Positions 35,427-42,051 of a stretch of 64,000 bases of DNA are shown piece by piece. The position numbers and the translations under genes are program-made. Numbering within the stretch: the first letter of the stretch is position 1; the number at the start of each line of letters is the position of its first letter. The notes under the pieces were generated by a model, which searched no databases, had not been told where the DNA came from, and saw only the letters and a program-made list of their open reading frames with translations. The DNA comes from Actinobacteria bacterium UBA6100 (GTDB lineage: Bacteria; Actinomycetota; Coriobacteriia; Anaerosomatales; Anaerosomataceae): contig DIWS01000002.1 of NCBI GenBank assembly GCA_002423585.1, positions 216,709 to 280,708 of the forward strand. The letters are read 5' to 3'.

Positions 35427-35879
35427 CTACTCGTCCTGAGCGAGCAGTCGCTGGACCTCATGGGGTAGGCGCTCCTGGATCATGTCGACGTAGAGCGGAG
35501 CGAACGTGATGATGTCGCGGACCTCTGCCTCCCCCACGGCGCCGACGCTTTCGTACACCGTGGTGTTGCGTTTTTTGCGAAACCGCTGAAGACGGGAGGC
35601 GAGTTCTGGCTGGTCGGACAAGGCCTGCTTCATGAACCGGAACGTGTTGTAGTGCTTGTTGCGGTTGGCCGGGCGGAAGCCGCACTGGGCCATGTAGGCG
35701 ACCGAACTCTGCAGCACCGCGTTGTAGGCAACGGCGAAGGCCCAGTCGTAGTCGGTGCCCAGTAACGACTCAGCGGTGGCGATGTCCCGCCGGGCGACCC
35801 GTAGCAGGTTCGCGATTTCGGCGGGATCCACCGTCACCGGCTCGATGATCCCCTTGTCGCGCAACTCATCGAAGTCCAT
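35427..35879 (-). CDS. HEPN-domain protein, probable partner of the MNT protein
   Basis: A 150-residue helical protein of the HEPN superfamily: LLRVARRDIATAESLL at the start, WAFAVAYNAVLQSSVAYMAQ in the middle, and RKKRNTTVYESVGAVG near residues 105-120. The usual HEPN RNase motif is R-x4-6-H; here the place reads RNTTVY, with no His, so the RNase role is doubtful. The gene overlaps the MNT gene by 14 bases, the layout of MNT-HEPN toxin-antitoxin pairs. The ATG at 35879 is used because the codons upstream to 35918 lie inside the MNT gene and add no HEPN sequence. Confidence 0.82.
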   Translation of the reverse strand: MDFDELRDKGIIEPVTVDPAEIANLLRVARRDIATAESLLGTDYDWAFAVAYNAVLQSSVAYMAQCGFRPANRNKHYNTFRFMKQALSDQPELASRLQRFRKKRNTTVYESVGAVGEAEVRDIITFAPLYVDMIQERLPHEVQRLLAQDE

Positions 35880-36438
35880 CTTCGCCCCCCACGAGGAAGA
35901 TCTTCGGCCCCGACACAATGTCCATCACGAACGCCTGCCTTCTGGCCAGGCGCTCACGCCACTCCGTCTCGCTGAGCACGGTGGCGTTGATCTCGCGCTC
36001 CAGCGTACGCTCCGCCTCTGACAGCACCCGATCGAGGGCAGCCAGATCCACGTCCCCGATGACCAGAACGTCAACGTCGGAGGATGCGTCCTCCGCTCCA
36101 CGGGCCACCGAGCCGAACACGAGCGCAACGCGCACACCGGCAAGCTCCGCAAGGTGCTCCCGCAACACGTCGCCCAGGCCCTCGGTCTTGTAGACGATGC
36201 TCTTGATCTCGCCGTAGAGCGGGTGCGCGGTGTTGACCGTGAAGAATCGCACGTTGCCCTCGCGCTCGCTCTCGATCATCCCCGCAGACTCGAGCCGGGC
36301 AAGCTCTTTCTGCACGCCTGCCGAAGCCAGCCCGAGCTCTCGGATCAGCTGCGTGGCATAGAACCGTTCGCGCGGATGCGTGAAGAAACGCACCAGCAGC
36401 GCGCGCCGCGTGGCCGATGTCACGAGAGTGGAAAGCAT
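35866..36438 (-). CDS. MNT nucleotidyltransferase with N-terminal winged-helix domain
   Basis: A 190-residue fusion. Residues 1-75 are a winged-helix DNA-binding domain (RFFTHPRERFYATQLIRELG, then GMIESEREGNVRFFTVN). Residues about 100-180 are a minimal nucleotidyltransferase with ALVFGSVARGAEDASSDVDVLVIG, where GS and DxD are the catalytic marks. In the MntA/HepT systems the MNT protein adds AMP to the HEPN toxin and silences it. Here the fused DNA-binding domain suggests it also represses its own operon. The start has AGAGGT at 6 bases. It is the first gene of the pair. Confidence 0.87.
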   Translation of the reverse strand: MLSTLVTSATRRALLVRFFTHPRERFYATQLIRELGLASAGVQKELARLESAGMIESEREGNVRFFTVNTAHPLYGEIKSIVYKTEGLGDVLREHLAELAGVRVALVFGSVARGAEDASSDVDVLVIGDVDLAALDRVLSEAERTLEREINATVLSETEWRERLARRQAFVMDIVSGPKIFLVGGEDGLR

Positions 36439-36472
36439 GACTTACCTCTTTTGTAGCAGGTTTATGCTCTTT

Positions 36473-36565
36473 TCATAGTAACATCTGCAGACGGGACTGC
36501 AACCTTTGCCTGAGCCCACCGGGATCCGCAGCCTCGACCGGCATCAGTGCAGTCTCGTTCGTCAT
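36473..36565 (-). CDS. Possible 30-residue small protein ahead of the MNT-HEPN pair
   Basis: An ATG at 36565 behind GGGGGGAACC opens a 30-codon frame: MTNETALMPVEAADPGG, then LRQRLQSRLQMLL. It ends 34 bases before the MNT start on the same strand. The palindrome at 36578-36604 lies just upstream of it. The peptide has no match I know. It could be a leader peptide or chance. Confidence 0.25.
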   Translation of the reverse strand: MTNETALMPVEAADPGGLRQRLQSRLQMLL

Positions 36566-36577
36566 GGTTCCCCCCAA

Positions 36578-36604
36578 CTTGAAATCACAGTTTGTGATGT
36601 CAAG
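36578..36604. promoter_or_regulatory. Palindromic operator candidate between MNT-HEPN and DUF2075 genes
   Basis: CTTGAAATCACAG and TTTGTGATGTCAAG form an imperfect 27-base palindrome. A second copy of the left half, ACTTGAAATCACAG, follows at 36630-36643. The sites lie between divergent transcription units and could bind the winged-helix part of the MNT protein or another regulator. Confidence 0.5.
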
Positions 36605-36777
36605 ATCGTTTGCCCTGGTCACAGACCTGACTTGAAATCACAGAACACTCCCCGCCGCCCATGATAGAACATACGTTCGTATCGTCAAGTTGCCAGCCGA
36701 GGGTTCTCCTCACCCCCTGTCACCCCCCTCTGCTACCCTGGTCGGTAGCCCCATCCGCTCTTCCCCGGAGCCGCCCC

Positions 36778-38715
36778 GTGCTCGTGTACCAAGCCTCAAA
36801 GGCCGAGTTCATGGACGACGTGGACCGCGACCTCATCGCCGACCACATCACGGCGGCCTTCGAGCGCAGGATCCACCGCGCCAACCCGCGCGAGGTGGAG
36901 AGCTGGCGCAACTCGATGCAGTACATGTACCGGGTGCTGAACACCGAGGCGATCCCCGGCGGCTGCGGCGTGGCGATCGAGTTCGGGGTGCCGTACACGA
37001 GCAGCCGAATCGACTTCCTGCTCACCGGCCGCCAGAACGGCGACCGCGACGCCGCGGTGATCGTGGAACTCAAGCAGTGGAGCGCGCTCGAGGCAGTGCC
37101 CACCAAAGACGCCATCGTGCGCACGTTCGTGGGCGGCGCGCACCGCGAGGTCTCCCACCCCTCCTATCAGGCGTGGTCCTACGCGCGGATGATCGAGGAC
37201 TACAACGAGGCCGTGCGCGACGCGCAGATCGAGCTCATACCCTGCGCGTACCTGCACAACTACCACACCGCCGAGGGGTACGACCCCCTGCTCGACCCCG
37301 CGTACCTCGAGTACCTCGAACGTGCGCCCGCGTTCTGCAACGGCGACGCGCTCAAGCTGCGCGATTTCATCTGTCGCTCCATCACACACGCCGACGACGG
37401 CCAGGTCCTCTACCACATCGAGAGCGGCCGTCTACGCCCGTCCAAGTCGCTCCAGGACGCGCTTGCCGGCATGCTCGACGGCAACGATGAGTTCGTGATG
37501 ATCGACGACCAGAAGGTGGTCTTCGAAGCCGCCGTGGCCCTCGCGCTAGAGGCGCAGCGCACCGGCGAGAAGCACGTGCTCATCGTCCGCGGCGGGCCGG
37601 GCACCGGTAAGTCGGTGGTGGCGGTGAACCTGCTCGTGCGTCTCACCGCCGAGAAGATGACGGTCCAGTACGTCTCAAAGAACAGCGCGCCGCGGAACGT
37701 CTACGCGCGCCTGTTGCGCGGGAGAGACCGCACCCTCTCCTACATCAACAACCTCTTCCGCGGCTCGGGCGCCTTCTGGGAGCTTGCCGAGGAGTCGTTC
37801 GACGCGCTCGTGATCGACGAGGCACACCGCCTCAACGAGAAGTCGGGCCTCTACGGCAACCTGGGCGAGAACCAGATCGCCGAGCTCATCGCGGCGGCGC
37901 GCTTCACGGTCTTCTTCATCGACGAGACGCAGCGCGTGACGCTCCGCGACGCCGGCACGGTGTCCGACATCCGCGCGCATGCCGAGGCAGCGGGCGCGCA
38001 CGTCCATGAGGCCGACCTCTTCTCGCAGTTCCGCTGCAACGGCAGCGACGGCTACCTTACCTGGCTCGACGACGCGCTGGGCATCCGCCCTGCCGAAGGG
38101 GACGTGGCCGATCTCGACTACGACTTCCGCGTCTTCGATGACCCGAACGAGATGCACGCGGCGATTGCCGAAAAGAACCGCGTAGCCAACAAGGCGCGTG
38201 TGGTGGCCGGCTACTGCTGGGAGTGGGAAAGCGGCGCCAAGCGCGCGAACCCGAACCACCACGACATCGTCATCCCCGAGCACACCTACGCGCGCTCGTG
38301 GAACCTCAACAACAGCGACACGTGGGCGATCGACGAGGGGTCGGTCGACCAGGTGGGCTGCATCCACACGTGCCAGGGACTCGAGTTCGACTACGTGGGC
38401 GTGATCATCGGCGACGACCTGCGCTTCGAGGGTGGCCGCGTGATCACCGACCGCACGAAGCGCGCGAAGTCCGACAAGGCGCTCAGCGGCATCGTGAAGC
38501 TCGCCAAGCACGACCCCGTGCGCGCCGAGCGCATCGCCGACGAGCTCATCCGCAACACCTACCGCGTGCTCATGACCCGCGGCATGAAAGGCTGCTACAT
38601 GTTCTGCACCGACCCGGCGCTGGCCGAGTACCTGCGTAGTCGCGTGCCCGGGCTGCGTTACACTCCGACCGCCACCGCACTGCCGCTCGCCGCCGAAGAC
38701 CCGCTGGAGGGCTGA
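36778..38715 (+). CDS. DUF2075 ATPase/helicase-like protein with N-terminal nuclease-like domain
   Basis: A 645-residue protein. The N-terminal 200 residues contain SSRIDFLLTG and, 15 residues later, AVIVELKQWSAL, the D...ExK pattern of PD-(D/E)XK nucleases. The centre has Walker A IVRGGPGTGKSVVAVNLL near residue 275 and Walker B ALVIDEAHRL near 345. The late motifs VGCIHTCQGLEFDYVGV and YRVLMTRGMKG are helicase motifs V and VI. This is the DUF2075 (schlafen-like AAA) family. The GTG at 36778 has CGGAG upstream; GTG 36784 is an alternative. It is followed after 5 bases by mazG, a pairing often seen in defence islands. Confidence 0.88.
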   Translation: MLVYQASKAEFMDDVDRDLIADHITAAFERRIHRANPREVESWRNSMQYMYRVLNTEAIPGGCGVAIEFGVPYTSSRIDFLLTGRQNGDRDAAVIVELKQWSALEAVPTKDAIVRTFVGGAHREVSHPSYQAWSYARMIEDYNEAVRDAQIELIPCAYLHNYHTAEGYDPLLDPAYLEYLERAPAFCNGDALKLRDFICRSITHADDGQVLYHIESGRLRPSKSLQDALAGMLDGNDEFVMIDDQKVVFEAAVALALEAQRTGEKHVLIVRGGPGTGKSVVAVNLLVRLTAEKMTVQYVSKNSAPRNVYARLLRGRDRTLSYINNLFRGSGAFWELAEESFDALVIDEAHRLNEKSGLYGNLGENQIAELIAAARFTVFFIDETQRVTLRDAGTVSDIRAHAEAAGAHVHEADLFSQFRCNGSDGYLTWLDDALGIRPAEGDVADLDYDFRVFDDPNEMHAAIAEKNRVANKARVVAGYCWEWESGAKRANPNHHDIVIPEHTYARSWNLNNSDTWAIDEGSVDQVGCIHTCQGLEFDYVGVIIGDDLRFEGGRVITDRTKRAKSDKALSGIVKLAKHDPVRAERIADELIRNTYRVLMTRGMKGCYMFCTDPALAEYLRSRVPGLRYTPTATALPLAAEDPLEG

Positions 38716-38720
38716 TACCG

Positions 38721-39062
38721 ATGCTCGAGGACCTCACCCGACAGATCGTGGAGTTCCGCGACGAGCGCGACTGGAAGCAGTTCCACTCGCCGAGGAACCT
38801 TGCTGCGAGCATCAGCATCGAGGCCGCCGAGTTGCTCGAGTGCTTCCAGTGGAGCAGCGACGAGACGATCGCCGAGGATGTTGAGAAGCGCCGCAGCGAG
38901 ATCGAAGAGGAGATCGCCGACGTGCTGATCTACGCGCTGCTGATTGCACACGACACGGGCATAGACCCAGCCGAGGCAGTGCAGCGGAAGCTCGCGAAGA
39001 ACGATGCGAAGTACCCGGCCGAAAAAGCCAGGGGTAGGCGGGAGAAGTACACGGAGTTGTAG
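38721..39062 (+). CDS. MazG-like nucleotide pyrophosphohydrolase
   Basis: A 113-residue all-helical NTP pyrophosphatase. The metal motif is ISIEAAELLECFQW near residues 31-44 and EIEEEIADVLIYALL near 60-74, that is ExxE...ExxD. A C-terminal KNDAKYP is typical of the small MazG-like group. It would hydrolyse NTPs or dNTPs to monophosphates. It begins 5 bases after the DUF2075 gene and shares its transcript. In defence settings such enzymes may lower nucleotide pools, but this is inference. Confidence 0.9.
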   Translation: MLEDLTRQIVEFRDERDWKQFHSPRNLAASISIEAAELLECFQWSSDETIAEDVEKRRSEIEEEIADVLIYALLIAHDTGIDPAEAVQRKLAKNDAKYPAEKARGRREKYTEL

Positions 39063-39239
39063 GCTCCAGGGTCCCCACAAACCGCGGCCCCGTGCATTTC
39101 AAGCGAATCCCTTCGACCGCGCTTGCTAGAACGTCCAAATCTGGTGATACGCCTGTTCAGCGATCCATTGTCCGCGCAGCTTGATAGCTGCCTGATCCCA
39201 GACCCGCTACGTTCCCGATGTGGCTACACATTCGAGCCA
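39063..39239. other. Short gene-free gap
   Basis: Between convergent mazG and the NERD membrane protein. I see no gene and no clear terminator hairpin. Confidence 0.4.
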
Positions 39240-40298
39240 CTACTCGATGCTCACCCCCACAACTTGCCCACTTGCATCGAGCGTTAGGGCGATGCTCCTC
39301 ACTTGCGCCGTGCTGCCACTCGCCTGCACGTACTCCCATGTGAACGTCGTGCCCTGCGGCACGGTGGCGATGGTCGGAGCATCCGGACTCGCAAGCGCCG
39401 CGTACTTGGCTGGGTCGATCTCCTGTAGGGCCGCCTTCGCGTCAGCAACCGTGGGGCCGGCTGGGACCTGCTCTGCCGCAGTGCTCGGATTGGCGCGGTG
39501 GAACCCAGAGAGCAGGAAGTCAGTCAACAAGGGTGCACCCGGGCCAATGAAGAAGTACCAGAGGAGTCCAAACAGCGCGGCAAGGACGACAAGACGCGAT
39601 GTGAGGTCCACGAGCGCCCCGCTAACGCGGCCACCAAAGCCACCTCCGCGAGGCCGTGCGATGTTGATGCCTGTGGGCCGCACGTCAGATGCCGGACTGG
39701 TTCGGTACGCAACATGCTGCTCGACGACAACTGTGTCTGCAGACCGATCCAGCCCGCGAAACAGCCCCCCTAGCGACGCGATATCAGCCTCGGACAGGCT
39801 TCCGTCGTTCAGCGCGAAGTCGTGTCGCGCCCGGATAAGACCCTCGACGCCCGCGATGTCCACCAGGCGCGAACGTGCCAGCGAGTCGAGTTCGAGTTGG
39901 GACAAGTCAGCCTCGGCGAATACCACAGCGCTCTTCACGAAGTCGGGATTCAAAGGGCTGCCCGCTTGCCTGAGTGCCTGTCGCACGGCATTCTCGTGCT
40001 CGCGGTTCTGCGCGAGCGGATTCTGCAAGGTCGCGTTTCGACGCCCTGGGTAGCACGCTGTCCAGTGCTTCTGGACGTCACTCCCCTTGATCGTGGCTCC
40101 GCGACGCACCTTGGACTCGATGATCAGCACCCCGAATCGATCGATCACGACATGATCGAGCTGAGCGGTCATGGGGCCGACCCTGAGGAGCAGGTCGTTG
40201 AGCACCGTAAGGCCATACAGCGGAGCGACCCGCTCGAGTTCGACGGCGACCAGGCGCTCGCCCTCGTCGCCTATGCGCTTCGCCTGCTCGAAGTCCAT
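39240..40298 (-). CDS. NERD-domain membrane protein
   Basis: A 352-residue protein. Residues about 8-120 are a NERD domain with AQLDHVVIDRFGVLIIESKV (D...ExK). A membrane helix lies near residues 243-268 (LVVLAALFGLLWYFFIGPGA). The last 70 residues form a small domain with a strand-turn pattern (IATVPQGTTFTWEYVQASG). This puts the NERD part in the cytosol and the tail outside. The ATG at 40298 has GGGAGG at 4 bases. It closes the defence-like stretch. Confidence 0.82.
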   Translation of the reverse strand: MDFEQAKRIGDEGERLVAVELERVAPLYGLTVLNDLLLRVGPMTAQLDHVVIDRFGVLIIESKVRRGATIKGSDVQKHWTACYPGRRNATLQNPLAQNREHENAVRQALRQAGSPLNPDFVKSAVVFAEADLSQLELDSLARSRLVDIAGVEGLIRARHDFALNDGSLSEADIASLGGLFRGLDRSADTVVVEQHVAYRTSPASDVRPTGINIARPRGGGFGGRVSGALVDLTSRLVVLAALFGLLWYFFIGPGAPLLTDFLLSGFHRANPSTAAEQVPAGPTVADAKAALQEIDPAKYAALASPDAPTIATVPQGTTFTWEYVQASGSTAQVRSIALTLDASGQVVGVSIE

Positions 40299-40427
40299 GC
40301 ATCCTCCCGGATAGTGGTGACCCTGCCTACAGGGTATCGGACTCCGCACCGCTATCCTGAAACCGCCCGCTCGCGGATCGCCTCACCCCCGCCGATACCG
40401 GCGCCGTACATGGGCGTGGCGCGCCCC
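40299..40427. other. Spacer with no gene
   Basis: Nothing recognisable in the 129 bases between the 39-residue gene and the NERD gene. Confidence 0.3.
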
Positions 40428-40547
40428 CTACACCCCGTACCACACGGCATACCCGCGCTTGCGCAGACTGAGCGCTCGCTGCTCCTCGGCGCGCTCGGCC
40501 CCGGCGCGCATGGGATAGTCCCGCCAGCTGCGGTAGAGCCTCGGCAT
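40428..40547 (-). CDS. 39-residue small protein
   Basis: An ATG at 40547 with GGGGAG at 6 bases opens a frame of 39 codons: MPRLYRSWRDYPMRAG, then AERAEEQRALSLRKRGYAVW, then YGV. It is basic and without helices long enough for a membrane. I do not know the family. The good ribosome site and non-repetitive composition favour a real gene. It follows the zinc-ribbon gene on the same strand. Confidence 0.5.
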   Translation of the reverse strand: MPRLYRSWRDYPMRAGAERAEEQRALSLRKRGYAVWYGV

Positions 40548-40645
40548 CAGGCGCTCCCCGTACTAAGGCGAGTGCAGCGCAGGGGTACGGCGACGGTCTG
40601 GGTCGCGGCGAGACCCCAGTAGGGCTGACATGCCCCGCGAGCCGC

Positions 40646-40834
40646 CTACCGCTTCCTCCACCACCCGAGCCACCGCGGTTTGGGCTGAGCGGGAGTCGCC
40701 TGCACCCCGATCCCCTCGACGTGCCCGCACGCGGGACAGCGGTCTGTATCCCAGGGGATCCGCTCGCCGCACTTCGAGCAGATGTCGAGCAGCTGCTCGC
40801 CTGTGCCCAACCCCGTGCCTATCTTCCGCTCCAT
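40646..40834 (-). CDS. Small zinc-ribbon protein
   Basis: A 62-residue protein with two CxxC pairs, CSKCGERIPWDTDRCPACG (residues 19-37), a zinc-ribbon. A basic, Trp-rich tail (KPRWLGWWRKR) follows. The start has AGGAGG at 8 bases. The function is not known; such ribbons bind nucleic acids or proteins. Confidence 0.75.
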   Translation of the reverse strand: MERKIGTGLGTGEQLLDICSKCGERIPWDTDRCPACGHVEGIGVQATPAQPKPRWLGWWRKR

Positions 40835-40866
40835 CCGATGACCTCCTACCGGCCCGCTCCTCCCCC

Positions 40867-41646
40867 CTACGCCCGCTCCTGTGTCGCCTTGTCCAGCGCC
40901 CGCTCCACGCAGCGCTCGAGCAGCGCCCGCACCCTCGCGAACTCGGCCGTCCGCTCCCCCGTCGCCTCGTCGCAGTACAGGTCGCGCCGCACCTCGACCA
41001 TCACCGACATCACGCGCGGGTCCGTGCCCAGGTACGCGAGCGGCACGATCGACCCCGCGAACGGGCTGTCGCGGTGGACCGTGAGTCCTTCGGCACGAAA
41101 CGCGTGCTCGAGGCTTTCGACCAGCACCGGCGGCGTGTGGAACGCGTCGGTGCCGATGCAGATGTTTGGGCGCACCTCGCCCGTGGCCGTCTCAGTGGGG
41201 AGCGGCTTGGTCGGGAACGAGTGGCAGTCGAGGATCAGCGCCATCCCGAACTCCTCGAGTATGTCGCCCACCGCGGTGGTGAAGGCCTCATGGTACGGCT
41301 CGTACAGGTGGCGGATGCGGGCCGCGCGCTCCTCGGCAGAGATCTCGGCAAGCGGCGCGCCGTCGCTCGTGTGCGTGTAGGCCACGCCCTGGCCGTATGC
41401 CGCAGCCGGCTCGAGCTCGTCGTCGGCGAACCGCTCCGGGTCGAAGACCAGGCGCGACAGCGTGTTCACGAAGAGCTGCCCGCCGTAGTCGGGGACCCAC
41501 GAGAACAGACGATCCACGTCCCAGTCGGTCAGGCGGACGATCTCGCGCTGCAGTGACTCGTCGTCCAGAACGATCAGGCGCCGCTCGTGCTCGCCGATCA
41601 GCGTGGATGCGTGCGGGACGTGCGCGATCACCGGCATGCGCTTCAT
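40867..41646 (-). CDS. N-formylglutamate amidohydrolase
   Basis: Hydrolyses N-formyl-glutamate or a related acylated amino acid; in some bacteria this is the last step of histidine breakdown. The protein is about 259 residues with the family strings VIAHVPHASTLI at the start, LDCHSFPTKPLP near residue 140, and MVEVRRDLYCDE near 215. No hut genes are near, so the natural substrate is open. Two starts are possible: ATG 41646 chosen here because the fold begins at once, and ATG 41700, which overlaps the small membrane gene upstream and could be translationally coupled. Neither has a strong ribosome site. Confidence 0.85.
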   Translation of the reverse strand: MKRMPVIAHVPHASTLIGEHERRLIVLDDESLQREIVRLTDWDVDRLFSWVPDYGGQLFVNTLSRLVFDPERFADDELEPAAAYGQGVAYTHTSDGAPLAEISAEERAARIRHLYEPYHEAFTTAVGDILEEFGMALILDCHSFPTKPLPTETATGEVRPNICIGTDAFHTPPVLVESLEHAFRAEGLTVHRDSPFAGSIVPLAYLGTDPRVMSVMVEVRRDLYCDEATGERTAEFARVRALLERCVERALDKATQERA

Positions 41647-41686
41647 GCGCGGGAGAACGATCGTGTACGGCGCGATGGGCCTCGGC

Positions 41687-41821
41687 TCAGCTGTACACAT
41701 ACATCACGATGATCAGCGCGGTCAGGCTCACACACATGGCGCTAGCGAGCAGTCCCCCGGCCTTGATGAGCGCCACTATGACGGCGTTCCGGTCGGCGGC
41801 ACGTGCGAGTTCCTCGGGCAT
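41687..41821 (-). CDS. 44-residue single-helix membrane protein
   Basis: An ATG at 41821 with GGAGG at 8 bases opens a frame of 44 codons: MPEELARAADRNAVIVALIK, then AGGLLASAMCVSLTALIIVM, then YVYS. One membrane helix is clear. It lies just before the N-formylglutamate amidohydrolase and overlaps its longer possible start, so translational coupling is possible. Confidence 0.55.
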   Translation of the reverse strand: MPEELARAADRNAVIVALIKAGGLLASAMCVSLTALIIVMYVYS

Positions 41822-41913
41822 CGTCTTCCTCCATGTGTCGGGTCGCGCATCGTCCGGAAACCGTCTTCACATCACCGGCGCCTCGTCGTGGCCCCGAATC
41901 TCGTGGGCTATGA

Positions 41914-42030
41914 CTACTCTACATGCCGCATCTGACACGGCGCGCAGTGCCCCTCCCACTCGGCACGCTTCTTGCGCAACATCGCAGAACGACTGCCAAA
42001 TCTTGATCGCAAGTTCTTCACGAACCGCAT
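41914..42030 (-). CDS. Possible 38-residue protein
   Basis: A frame from ATG 42030 reads MRFVKNLRSRFGSRSAML, then RKKRAEWEGHCAPCQMRHVE. It is basic with one CAPC pair and looks protein-like, but no ribosome site precedes it. It lies in the spacer between the 12-heme cytochrome and the small membrane gene. I keep it with low confidence. Confidence 0.25.
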   Translation of the reverse strand: MRFVKNLRSRFGSRSAMLRKKRAEWEGHCAPCQMRHVE

Positions 42031-42051
42031 CGCCGGAGGCACCCGCAAAAC

